64,000 nucleotides of DNA. Source: an uncultured Massilia sp. GTDB lineage: Bacteria > Pseudomonadota > Gammaproteobacteria > Burkholderiales > Burkholderiaceae. The stretch covers positions 124,001 to 188,000 of the forward strand of contig CAMLMV010000002.1 of assembly GCA_946481275.1 (NCBI GenBank), given 5' to 3'. The translations under genes and the position numbers were made by a program. The notes below the pieces were generated by a model that searched no databases, was not told the DNA's origin, and worked only from the letters and a program-made list of their open reading frames with translations. This document shows positions 1 to 8,221 of the stretch, in pieces; the stretch's first letter is position 1, and each line of letters starts with the position of its first letter.

Positions 1-1020
1 GCTCATCACGTCGGCGCCCGACAGCGAGGCGTTGATCAGCTGGCTCGGCTTGTCGTAGACGCTGGTGCCGGTATCGTTCAGCGGCGCCTGGAAGCCGACG
101 TTGCGGGTGCTGCGGTCGTACTTCGAATAGAACAGGTCGAGCGTGCTCGTGAAGTTGCGGCTCGGGCGGTACTGGACCACGCCCATCAGGCCGTTGCGCG
201 ACTGGCGGTAGGTCTCGGTGTAGGCTTCGAAGCCGGTGTACGGGATGTTGACGGTCTGGCCGTTGTACGTGGTCGTGCCGTTGCCCCAGCCGTTGAAGCG
301 GGACGATGCCGGGCCCTGGCCCTGCAGGCGCGCGAAGCCGAAGGCGACGCCGACCTGGCGGTTCATGAACTGGTCGATGTACGAGAACGTGAAGCGGTTG
401 CCGGTGCCCTTGTCGTATTGCAGGCCCAGGCCGCTCTTTTCGCGGCGGTAGTTGACCGCCATCGTGCGGCCCTTGAAGTCCAGCGGACGCACGGTCTGCA
501 GGTCGACGGTGCCCGACAGGCCCTGGCCGATCAGCGCGCCGTCCGGCGTCTTGTACACCACGACGCCCGACAGCAGCTCGCCCGGGTACTGGTCGAATTC
601 GATCGAGCGGCTGTCGCCGGTCGACACCTGCTCGCGGCCGTTCAGCAGGCCCGTCGAAAAGTCGGGCGACATGCCGCGGATCGAGATGATCGACGCGTTG
701 CCGTGCACGTCGCGCTGCGTGGTCACGCCCGGCAGGCGCGCGAGCGATTCGGCGATGCTCTGGTCCGGCAGCTTGCCGATGTCTTCAGCGGAAATCGCCT
801 CGACGATGGAGTCGTTGTTCTTCTTGACCGAGATGGCCGCTTCGATACCGCGGCGGATACCGGTCACCTTGACGGTCTGGACGCCAGTGGCGGCGTCGGC
901 CTGGCTGGTCGTCTGCTGGTCCTGTGCCGATGCGGCGTGGCTGGTCAGCGCCATGAACACGGCGCAGCCCGCTGCGACCGGGCTCAGTTTCCAGGTCTGC
1001 ATACCCTTCGAAATCTTCAT
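1..1020 (-). CDS. TonB-dependent receptor, N-terminal part (cut by window edge)
   Basis: The visible 340 residues are the N-terminus of an outer-membrane TonB-dependent receptor; the barrel lies beyond position 1. A signal peptide covers about residues 1-33, with the stretch KLSPVAAGC shared with the second receptor at 2976-5861. A plug domain follows with the typical VTGIRRGIEAAI, EDIGKLPD, SLARLPG and IRGMSPDF segments, then LNGREQVSTGD. The start is the ATG at 1020-1018, preceded by GAGGGGACA, the same leader found before the second receptor. Promoter and operator are also shared (see 1112-1139), so the two receptors are probably co-regulated paralogues. The neighbouring starch enzymes suggest maltodextrin uptake. 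That substrate is inferred from context only. Confidence 0.9.
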   Translation of the reverse strand, partial: MKISKGMQTWKLSPVAAGCAVFMALTSHAASAQDQQTTSQADAATGVQTVKVTGIRRGIEAAISVKKNNDSIVEAISAEDIGKLPDQSIAESLARLPGVTTQRDVHGNASIISIRGMSPDFSTGLLNGREQVSTGDSRSIEFDQYPGELLSGVVVYKTPDGALIGQGLSGTVDLQTVRPLDFKGRTMAVNYRREKSGLGLQYDKGTGNRFTFSYIDQFMNRQVGVAFGFARLQGQGPASSRFNGWGNGTTTYNGQTVNIPYTGFEAYTETYRQSRNGLMGVVQYRPSRNFTSTLDLFYSKYDRSTRNVGFQAPLNDTGTSVYDKPSQLINASLSGADVMS

Positions 1021-1369
1021 GTGTCCCCTCACCTAAATTCGCTATCTGTATTCACACCAGCCGCCTGCCGAAACACCTCGTGCCGACCCAACGCTGGAGT
1101 CCGGATCGAATTTTGTATTAAAACTAGATAACCCGTCAACGGAACATGTAATTTCGCGAGCAAATTGGCGTTTTCCCCACAGATTTTCGAAAAAACCGCT
1201 AGTTTTGTCCGTAATTTAAGTACCAGAACGTGTATTTACTATGTAGTCGCGATAAAACTATGGCATCTGCATGGCATGCGTATGCCACACGGATCGACGC
1301 GGTCATCAGGAGAGGGAAAGTGGGAAGATGGGACGGACGGCGCGCGGGGCGCCGCCCGGGGTACTGCGA
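1021..1369. other. Intergenic region upstream of the first receptor
   Basis: No gene is seen in this 349-bp stretch. It holds the minus-strand promoter of the receptor (1112-1139), an overlapping operator-like repeat (1115-1127), and a perfect half-site GTAGT at 1243-1247 followed by a weak right arm. The rest is AT-rich between 1141 and 1260, unlike the surrounding coding DNA, then becomes very GC-rich toward the end of the halogenase gene. The long plus-strand reading frames crossing it lack ribosome binding sites and are shadows. Confidence 0.6.
1112..1139 (-). promoter_or_regulatory. Promoter with overlapping operator for the first receptor
   Basis: Read on the minus strand: TTGACG (1139-1134), 16-bp spacer, TACAAA (1117-1112). 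The 13-mer GTATTAAAACTAG at 1115-1127 overlaps the spacer and -10 box. It fits the inverted repeat GTAGT-N3-ACTAC at 8 of 10 arm positions. The same arrangement stands upstream of the second receptor. An operator lying on the -10 suggests repression, presumably relieved by a sugar; the regulator is not in this window. Confidence 0.6.
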
Positions 1370-2881
1370 TTACCTCTGCGGCGCCTTGCAATAGTCGGCG
1401 ATGAACCGGTCGTGGCCGGGGATGAAGTCGACGCATTGCCGGATCACGTCCGCCACGCCCTCCATGTAGTCATGGATGCCCTCTTCCGACTGCACGTCCA
1501 CCAGCGGGTGATACACGTCCGGATGGATGTTCTGACCGGCGAGTACCTGCAGCCAGCCCACTTCCGTGAACAGTTCGCCGTTGACGCGCTGGATGCGGCC
1601 ATGGCTCTTGTACAGGTCGAGCTTTTCGCGCAGCGTGCCCGGAATCGCCATGTTGGCGCACGCCTGCCAGAAGTCGCTGTCGGTGCGCTGGTTGGCGTGG
1701 TAATGCAGGATGATGAAGTCGCGGATGCGCTCGTAGTGGAAGCGCGTCAGGTCGTTGTAGGCATCGATGTCGACCTGTGCGAAGCCGCGATCGGGGAAGA
1801 AGTCCAGCAATTGCTGCAGGCCGGACTGCACCATGTGGATGCTGGTCGACTCGAGCGGCTCCAGGAAGCCGCTGGCGAGGCCCAGCGCCACCACGTTCTT
1901 GACCCAGGCCTTCTTGCGCATGCCGGTGGTGAAACGGATCGGGCGCGGATCGGCAAGCGGCTTGCCGTCCAGGTTCGCCAGCAGCGTGGCCGCCGCCTCG
2001 TCGTCGCTGATGTGGCGGCTGCAGTACACGTGGCCGTTGCCGATGCGGTTCTGCAGCGGGATGCGCCATTGCCACCCCGCCCCGTGCGCGGTCGCGCGCG
2101 TGTAGGGCGTCGTCACGGCCGCCGATTCGCACGGCACCGCCAGCGCGCGGTCGCACGGCAGCCAGTGGCTCCAGTCCTCGAAGCCCGCATGCAGCGTCTG
2201 CTCGATGAGCAGGCCGCGAAAGCCCGAGCAATCGATGAACAAATCGCCCTCGACGCGCCGGCCGCTTTCCAGGACGACCGCGTCGATGAAGCCGTCGTGC
2301 GCACGCTGGCTGACCTGCACGATCTTGCCCTCGATGCGCTCCACGCCGCGCGACTCCGACAGCTTGCGCAGGTGGCGCGCATACAGGCTGGCGTCGAAGT
2401 GGTAGGCGTAGGCGATGTCGGCCAGCGGCGAATTGCCGACGTCCGTGCGCGCCGGCATGAATCTGTTCGCCTTCGCCGCCATGCGCGTGATCGAGTACTC
2501 GTCCAGCGGGCGCGCGCGACCGAGGCCATGCATCTTGTGCCAGTACTGGTCGAAGCCGACCATCCACAAGTCCTGGCCGACGCGCCCGAAGCCGTGCATG
2601 TAGCGCTCGCCCTGGCGGCCCCAGTTGACGAACTCGATGCCCAGCTTGAAGGTGCCGTTGGTCGCCTTCATGAACTCGGCCTCGTCGATGCCGGCCACGG
2701 TGTTGAAGCGCTGGATCATCGGGATGGTTGCTTCACCCACGCCGACGATGCCGATCTCGTCGGATTCGACGAGGCGGATCGTGTAGCGCCCGCGCAGCGC
2801 GGTGGCGAGGGCGGTGGCGGCCATCCAGCCGGCCGTGCCGCCGCCCACGATGACGATGGTATTCAGGAGAGGTGCGTTCAT
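1370..2881 (-). CDS. FAD-dependent tryptophan-halogenase family protein
   Basis: This 503-residue flavoprotein belongs to the tryptophan halogenase family. The N-terminal FAD motif is VGGGTAGW (residues 12-19). The lysine of the family active site falls at Lys79 in NGTFKLGIEF, the hallmark motif GWQWRIP is at 269-275, and PLESTS with Glu344 corresponds to the catalytic glutamate region. Key residues are therefore intact. The start is the ATG at 2881 with GAAGG just upstream; an in-frame upstream extension passes through a terminator hairpin and is rejected. Such genes often sit beside TonB receptors in sugar-uptake clusters of Proteobacteria, where their substrate is unknown. A flavin reductase partner is not encoded nearby. 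A role in starch use is only suggested by location. Confidence 0.9.
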   Translation of the reverse strand: MNAPLLNTIVIVGGGTAGWMAATALATALRGRYTIRLVESDEIGIVGVGEATIPMIQRFNTVAGIDEAEFMKATNGTFKLGIEFVNWGRQGERYMHGFGRVGQDLWMVGFDQYWHKMHGLGRARPLDEYSITRMAAKANRFMPARTDVGNSPLADIAYAYHFDASLYARHLRKLSESRGVERIEGKIVQVSQRAHDGFIDAVVLESGRRVEGDLFIDCSGFRGLLIEQTLHAGFEDWSHWLPCDRALAVPCESAAVTTPYTRATAHGAGWQWRIPLQNRIGNGHVYCSRHISDDEAAATLLANLDGKPLADPRPIRFTTGMRKKAWVKNVVALGLASGFLEPLESTSIHMVQSGLQQLLDFFPDRGFAQVDIDAYNDLTRFHYERIRDFIILHYHANQRTDSDFWQACANMAIPGTLREKLDLYKSHGRIQRVNGELFTEVGWLQVLAGQNIHPDVYHPLVDVQSEEGIHDYMEGVADVIRQCVDFIPGHDRFIADYCKAPQR

Positions 2882-2906
2882 GCTGCCTTCTTCAGATACG
2901 GTAAAG

Positions 2907-2945
2907 AAAAAACACCCCTGCCGACCAGGGTCCACAGGGGTGTTT
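2907..2945 (-). terminator. Intrinsic terminator between receptor and halogenase genes
   Basis: On the minus strand AAACACCCCTG (2945-2935) pairs perfectly with CAGGGGTGTTT (2920-2910) around a 14-base loop, and the run of T continues to 2907. It lies after the receptor stop at 2976 and ends only 25 bases before the halogenase start codon. Halogenase transcripts must therefore come from readthrough, or from a promoter upstream of the hairpin. Confidence 0.85.
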
Positions 2946-2975
2946 GCTTACGTCTGCCGACGTCGAGAGGATATC

Positions 2976-5861
2976 TTAGAACTTGTAGCTTGCGCCCAGG
3001 CCGTAGGTACGGCCGAAGCGGTAGTGCTCCACTGCGACGTCCGGCGTGCTGTTGAAGCGGTCGAACGCGGCGTTCGTCAGGTTGTTCGCCGATGCGGTGA
3101 TCGACAGGCCCTTGAACATGCTCTTGTCGCCGAAGTCGTAGGTCACCTGGGCGTCGATCAGCGTGCTGGCCTTGATGTAGGTCAGCTGGTGATTGTCCTG
3201 GAAGTCGGTCACTTCACCCAGGAAGTCGCCGCGCTTCTTGGCCGCCAGCGATGCACGGAAACCGTTCGCTTCGTAGTACAGGCGCGCGTTGGTCACGATG
3301 TGCGACAGGCCCGGCAGCGAGACGTTGTTCGGCGTGTCCTTCGTGTTGCCCAGGCCGGACGACGGCAGGCTCAGCGAGCTCAGCGTGCTCGAGTAGTTCA
3401 GCTCGAGGCCGAAACCGCTCAGGTACTTCGTCACCATCGCGAACGGCAGCGAGACGGTGGCTTCCATACCCTTGATGTTGCCGCCGTTCAGGTTGGTCGG
3501 CACGGTCAGGATACCGACCGTCGAACCGGCGTACGGGCCGCTGGTCGGCAGCGCCATGCCAGGCTGGTAGTAGCCGGTCGTCTTGAAGTCGACTTCGGTG
3601 CCGTATTGCAGGACGTAGGTGTCCAGCTTCTTGTAGAAGCCGGCAACGGCCACGTAACCCTTGGCGCCGTTGACCGAGAAGTATTTCTCGTACGACAGGT
3701 CGAGTGCCTTGGCGCGGAACGGCTCCAGCTTCGGATTGCCGGCGCCGCCGGACAGGCGCGGGCCGGTCGGGTTGCTGTTGTTCACGGTCACGCCGCCGCC
3801 CGGACGCATGTCGCTCATCTTGGTGCGCGACAGGGTCTTGCCCAGGCCGAAGCGCAGCATCTGGTCGTACGGCAGCTCGAAGCTCAGGTTCAGGCTCGGC
3901 AGGAAGTCGTTGTACTTCGCGCCGCCACCGATGGCGTAGCTCGCGCAGGGCTTGCCCGCATCGCCGCAGCCCGACGGATTGCCCGGCTGGACGACGACGC
4001 CCGACGACGACTGGTTGGTGCGCACGTACTGGGCGCCGACGTTGCCGCGGTACGGGAAGCCGAACAGCTCGCCTTCCAGGTTACCCATGGCGTACAGCGT
4101 CGTGATGCGCTCGGACACTTCCCAGTTCTTGTCGGTCTGGATCGGCTGGTCCTTCTTCGGCAGCAGCGTGTAGACCGTACCGAGCGTGCCGGCCGGGTTG
4201 AAGCGCACGATGGGGATGCCGTTCGGGGTCACGCCCGTCTCGGTGCCCGGCACCGTGGCCGAACCGTATTGCAGGTTATTGATCGTCAGGTTGCCTTCGT
4301 CCGAGACGCGTTCCTTGTCGCGGTTGCTGTGGTACACGCCGAAGTCGAGTGCGGTCACCGGACCCCATTCGACGTCGCGCTTGGCGGACAGGCGGACGGC
4401 CTTCAGGTCGTCGGTCTGGTCGCCGACGGCCACATAGCCGGCCTGCGGGACGCTGCCGCCCCAGCCATTCACGTCGGTCAATACGTAGCGGCTGCGGTCG
4501 GTAAGGTTGGCGTTGACCTTGTAGGTCGGGCTCAGGTTGCTGGTGCCGTTGAAGCCGGTCCAGGAGATCGAGTCGAGGTCGGTGGCATTGCCCGGACGGC
4601 CGGCGGTCGTCTCGTAGCGGTCGGTGTGGTGCGTCACCTTCGAGCCGGACACGTCGCCGGTGAAGGTCCAGTCGCCCGAGCGCAGGCGGCTGTTGAGGCC
4701 CCAGGCGTTCAGCGTGTCGGCCTGGCCGACGATGTCGTTGCGCTGGACAGCCTTGTAGTTCGAGCAGGTGCCGGAAACGGCCACGCCGTCGACGATCTGG
4801 GCGTTGGAGAGGACGCCGGACGGGTCATAGCTGCCGTTGTTGCCGCAGACCGCGCCTTCCAGGCCGTTCTTGCGGGTGTCGTCGGTGAACTTGGAGTGGA
4901 ACAGGTCGACCGTCGTCACGAACTCCTTGCTCGGACGGAACTGCACCACGGCCATCGCCGACTTGTTGCCTTGCGGGTCGCGCTGCTTCAGGCTGGCGAA
5001 GCCGCCCGGGACCTTGATGCTGTCCGAACCATTGTAAGCAGGCACGCCGACATCCTTCAGCGCCGGCGTCCAGCCGCCCCAGCCGTCGCCGCGGGTCTGG
5101 TCCGCGCCCGAGTCGCTGAACTTGACCAGGCCCAGGGCCACGCCGACGGTACGGTTGGCGAACTGGTCGATGTAGGTGATGGTGCTGCGGTAGCCCTTGC
5201 CGGTGCCGCCGCCTTCGGCTTCGTTCTTTTCGCCGGTCCAGATGCGCTTGTAGCCGACGGCCACGGTGCGCTTGCCGAAGTCCAGCGGCAGCACGGTGCG
5301 CTGGTCGATGGTCGAGGCGACGCCCTGGCCCATCAGCGTGGCGTCCGGCGACTTGTACACGGTGATCGTGCCCAGCATTTCTGCCGGATACAGGTCGAAG
5401 CGCACGCCGCGGCTGTCGCCGGCGGATGCCTGCTCGCGGCCGTTCAGCAAGGTGCCGTTGAAGTCCGGCGACATGCCGCGCACGGAGATCGCCGCGGCAC
5501 GGCCCGTCGACGGGTCGCGCTGCGCGGTCACGCCCGGCAGGCGCGAGATCGATTCGGCGACGGTGGCATCCGGCAGCTTGCCGATGTCTTCCGCCGAGAT
5601 CGCTTCGACGATGGAGTTGGAATTCTTCTTGATGTTGATGGCCGCTTCGATGCCGCGGCGGATACCGGTCACGGTCACGGTGCTGACCGGGTTGCCGTTG
5701 GCGTCCGTCGCCTGCGCGGCTGGCGAGACGGTGGCGTCCTGGGCGTACACGTTGGTGCCGAGCGCCGACAGGAACACGACGCAACCGGCTGCAACCGGGC
5801 TCAGCTTGAACACAAGTGCGCCATTCACGTTACGCGCGTGCTTGCCATTAAAAGTCTTCAT
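2976..5861 (-). CDS. TonB-dependent receptor (961 aa), probable maltodextrin transporter
   Basis: This is a complete outer-membrane receptor of 961 residues. The signal peptide ends near residue 40 (NVYAQDA), followed by a plug with VTGIRRGIEAAI, EDIGKLPDATVAES, SRLPGVTAQRD and VRGMSPDF. The rest is a long beta-barrel ending in YGLGASYKF, with the terminal aromatic residue expected of outer-membrane barrels. The start chosen is the ATG at 5861, with GAGGGGAC six bases upstream; the longer frame to 5942 runs into the leader. The protein closely parallels the first receptor in its signal and plug. A perfect terminator follows it, then the halogenase gene. The divergent starch operon and shared operators suggest that it imports maltodextrins, which is inference. 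Confidence 0.93.
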   Translation of the reverse strand: MKTFNGKHARNVNGALVFKLSPVAAGCVVFLSALGTNVYAQDATVSPAAQATDANGNPVSTVTVTGIRRGIEAAINIKKNSNSIVEAISAEDIGKLPDATVAESISRLPGVTAQRDPSTGRAAAISVRGMSPDFNGTLLNGREQASAGDSRGVRFDLYPAEMLGTITVYKSPDATLMGQGVASTIDQRTVLPLDFGKRTVAVGYKRIWTGEKNEAEGGGTGKGYRSTITYIDQFANRTVGVALGLVKFSDSGADQTRGDGWGGWTPALKDVGVPAYNGSDSIKVPGGFASLKQRDPQGNKSAMAVVQFRPSKEFVTTVDLFHSKFTDDTRKNGLEGAVCGNNGSYDPSGVLSNAQIVDGVAVSGTCSNYKAVQRNDIVGQADTLNAWGLNSRLRSGDWTFTGDVSGSKVTHHTDRYETTAGRPGNATDLDSISWTGFNGTSNLSPTYKVNANLTDRSRYVLTDVNGWGGSVPQAGYVAVGDQTDDLKAVRLSAKRDVEWGPVTALDFGVYHSNRDKERVSDEGNLTINNLQYGSATVPGTETGVTPNGIPIVRFNPAGTLGTVYTLLPKKDQPIQTDKNWEVSERITTLYAMGNLEGELFGFPYRGNVGAQYVRTNQSSSGVVVQPGNPSGCGDAGKPCASYAIGGGAKYNDFLPSLNLSFELPYDQMLRFGLGKTLSRTKMSDMRPGGGVTVNNSNPTGPRLSGGAGNPKLEPFRAKALDLSYEKYFSVNGAKGYVAVAGFYKKLDTYVLQYGTEVDFKTTGYYQPGMALPTSGPYAGSTVGILTVPTNLNGGNIKGMEATVSLPFAMVTKYLSGFGLELNYSSTLSSLSLPSSGLGNTKDTPNNVSLPGLSHIVTNARLYYEANGFRASLAAKKRGDFLGEVTDFQDNHQLTYIKASTLIDAQVTYDFGDKSMFKGLSITASANNLTNAAFDRFNSTPDVAVEHYRFGRTYGLGASYKF

Positions 5862-6389
5862 TTGTCCCCTCAAATCATCAGATCTCATTATTTTTCCCGA
5901 CGACGGCAGCTTGACAGCCCGCACCCGGGAACCAGAAAGCAAACGTTTTATAAGTACGTACGTTCTGTCAAGGATTCTGTATTAAAACTAGATTCAGTGT
6001 CAACGAGAGTTGCCCCTCATTACAGGAATGTAGGGGTTTTACGCGGTTTTGATTAAAAAGCAGGCATTCACGTTGTATTCGAGCTACAAAACATGAATCT
6101 TGCGCTTGTAGTCGCGCTACAAATTGGTTTCCTTGCACCACTTTATGCGGCGTTTGCACCGTTTTGGCGCAAAATTCCGTAGTAGTTTTACCGATTGTTG
6201 GAATTCCCCCACAATCTGACTTGTGATCTGTTCGTAAACGCGTGTAGCAAAACTAGAGATTCAGTGGGTTCGCTGCGTTGCTGCGCTCAATCCTATGTAG
6301 TATTCTCCGAGCAATAATGTAATAAGCGCATTACTCCTAAGTAACAAAAGAGTAAATCGCTGTAGTTCGACTACGCCTTGGAGACCATC
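5862..6389. promoter_or_regulatory. Divergent control region with clustered inverted repeats
   Basis: This gene-free 528-bp AT-rich stretch separates the second receptor from the starch operon. It contains six 13-mers related to GTAGT-N3-ACTAC: 5979-5991 (GTATTAAAACTAG), 6075-6087 (GTATTCGAGCTAC), 6108-6120 (GTAGTCGCGCTAC), 6179-6191 (GTAGTAGTTTTAC), 6244-6256 (GTAGCAAAACTAG) and 6362-6374 (GTAGTTCGACTAC, perfect). The last lies just before the ribosome binding site of the GH13 gene, a position suited to repression. I see no convincing plus-strand -35/-10 pair. The binding protein is unknown. Confidence 0.65.
5976..6003 (-). promoter_or_regulatory. Promoter with overlapping operator for the second receptor
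   Basis: On the minus strand: TTGACA (6003-5998), 16-bp spacer, TACAGA (5981-5976). GTATTAAAACTAG at 5979-5991 overlaps the spacer and -10, exactly as at the first receptor. The predicted transcript would have a leader of roughly 105 bases. Confidence 0.65.
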
Positions 6390-8213
6390 ATGCCCACCCG
6401 CCTCGCCGCCCTGCTGATCGGCAGCCTCTTCCTTTCGGGCACAGCCGCCGCGCCGGCCCCCATCGACCACATGGACCCGCCGTTCTGGTGGACGGGCATG
6501 CACGACCGGCACTTGCAGCTGATGGTGCACGGCCCCGCCATCGCCGACCTGGAACCGGCCCTCGCGTATCCCGGCGTGCGCATCGCGGCCGTCACGCGGG
6601 TGGCCAACCGCAACTACCTGTTCATCGACCTGGACATCGCCCCGGACACGAAACCCGGCGACGTCGTCATCGACTTCCGCGGCGCGCATCCCACCCGCTT
6701 CACGTACCGCCTGCTGGCGCGCGCCGCCGGCTCGGCCGAACGCAACGGTTTCGGGAAGGCCGACGCCATCTACCAGCTGATGCCCGACCGCTTCGCCAAC
6801 GGCATTACTTCGAACGACAGCGTGCCCGGCCTCGCGGATAAGCTCGACCGCAAGCTCGGCCACGGCCGCCACGGCGGCGACATCCAGGGCATCATCGACC
6901 ACCTCGACTACATCGCGGGCATGGGCTTCACGCAGCTGTGGCCCACGCCCCTCGTCGAAAACGACATGCCGGCCGCGTCCTACCACGGCTACGCGGCCAC
7001 GGACCACTACCGGATCGACCCGCGCTACGGCAGCAACGACGACTACGTGCGGCTGTCGACCGAAGCGCGGAAGCATGGCATCGGCGTGATCCAGGACGTC
7101 GTGCTGTCGCACATCGGCCTGAATCACTGGTGGATGAAGGACTTGCCGACGCCGGACTGGATCAACCACAACGACGGCCGTTTTGTCGCGACGATGCACC
7201 ACCGGACGGCCGTGCAGGATCCGTACGCATCGAAGGAAGACGCCGGCAACTTCACGACGGGCTGGTTCAGCCCCGGCATGCCCGACATGAACCAGACGAA
7301 CCCCTTCGTCGCCAATTACCTCATCCAGAACAGCATCTGGTGGATCGAGTACGCGGGCCTGTCCGGCCTGCGCATCGACACGTTCGGCTATTCCGACGGC
7401 GCCTTCCTCGCGCAATACACGAAGCGCGTGCTCGCCGAATATCCACGCCTGAACATGGTGGGCGAGGAATGGAGCAAGCTGCCGCCCGTCGTCGCGCACT
7501 GGCAGCGCGCACCGACTTCGATGCCCAGCATGATGGACTTCCCGCTGACGGAGGCGATGCGCACGGCGCTGGCCGACAAGAACAACGAGAACGTCTTCAA
7601 CGACGTGTACGAGACGCTGTCGCTGGACACCCTGTATCCGGACGCTTCGAACCTGGTCCTGTTCGAAGGGAACCACGACATGGCGCGCCTGTTCAGCGTC
7701 GTCGGCGAAGACGTCGAGCGCTGGAAGATGGACCTCGCGTTCATCATGACGCTGCCGCGCATCCCGCATTTCTATGTGGGCGACGAGCTCCTGATGACCA
7801 GCACCGTGGGCCGCCGCGACGACAGCAGCTACCGCCGCGACTTCCCCGGCGGCTGGGCCGGCGACAAGGTCAATGCCTTCACGGGCGCGGGCCTGACGCC
7901 GCGCCAGCGCGAGGCGCAGGCGTTTGTGAAAAAGCTCGTCAACTGGCGCAAGGGCGCGTCCGTCGTGCACGACGGGAAGCTGATGCAGTACGGGCCGGAG
8001 AACAATACGTGGGTCTACTTCCGTTACAGCGACCATAAAAAGATCATGGTCGCGTTCAATGCGAACGGGAAGGAAGCCGTGCTGCCCGCCGGGCGCTTCC
8101 ATGAGATGCTGTCCGGGGTCGCGGCCGGGACCGACGTCCTGACCGGCAAGCGCTTCGACCTGGGCAAGGAGATCCGCCTGCCCGCGAAGTCGGTCGTCAT
8201 CCTCGAACTCTGA
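6390..8213 (+). CDS. Exported GH13 neopullulanase/cyclomaltodextrinase-type alpha-amylase
   Basis: This is a 607-residue secreted or periplasmic GH13 enzyme. The signal peptide covers about residues 1-22 (ending TAAAPAP). A beta-sandwich N-terminal domain typical of cyclomaltodextrinases spans roughly 25-115. The catalytic barrel then shows region I QDVVLSHIG, region V MPDMNQTNP, region II GLRIDTFGY with nucleophile Asp330, region III VGEEW with acid/base Glu359, and region IV GNHD with Asp430. The MPDMN-type region V places it in the neopullulanase group, which hydrolyses pullulan, cyclodextrins and maltodextrins. The start is the ATG at 6390 with GGAG six bases upstream; the in-frame TTG at 6378 overlaps that site. 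It is the first gene of an operon with the next two (8-bp gap, then a 4-bp overlap). The perfect operator at 6362-6374 suggests control together with the receptors. Confidence 0.92.
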   Translation: MPTRLAALLIGSLFLSGTAAAPAPIDHMDPPFWWTGMHDRHLQLMVHGPAIADLEPALAYPGVRIAAVTRVANRNYLFIDLDIAPDTKPGDVVIDFRGAHPTRFTYRLLARAAGSAERNGFGKADAIYQLMPDRFANGITSNDSVPGLADKLDRKLGHGRHGGDIQGIIDHLDYIAGMGFTQLWPTPLVENDMPAASYHGYAATDHYRIDPRYGSNDDYVRLSTEARKHGIGVIQDVVLSHIGLNHWWMKDLPTPDWINHNDGRFVATMHHRTAVQDPYASKEDAGNFTTGWFSPGMPDMNQTNPFVANYLIQNSIWWIEYAGLSGLRIDTFGYSDGAFLAQYTKRVLAEYPRLNMVGEEWSKLPPVVAHWQRAPTSMPSMMDFPLTEAMRTALADKNNENVFNDVYETLSLDTLYPDASNLVLFEGNHDMARLFSVVGEDVERWKMDLAFIMTLPRIPHFYVGDELLMTSTVGRRDDSSYRRDFPGGWAGDKVNAFTGAGLTPRQREAQAFVKKLVNWRKGASVVHDGKLMQYGPENNTWVYFRYSDHKKIMVAFNANGKEAVLPAGRFHEMLSGVAAGTDVLTGKRFDLGKEIRLPAKSVVILEL

Positions 8214-8221
8214 ATCCAGCC

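Noticed and set aside
2802..6056. 1084-residue plus-strand frame opposite the second receptor
   Set aside because: Antisense to a clear TonB receptor and crosses its promoter region.
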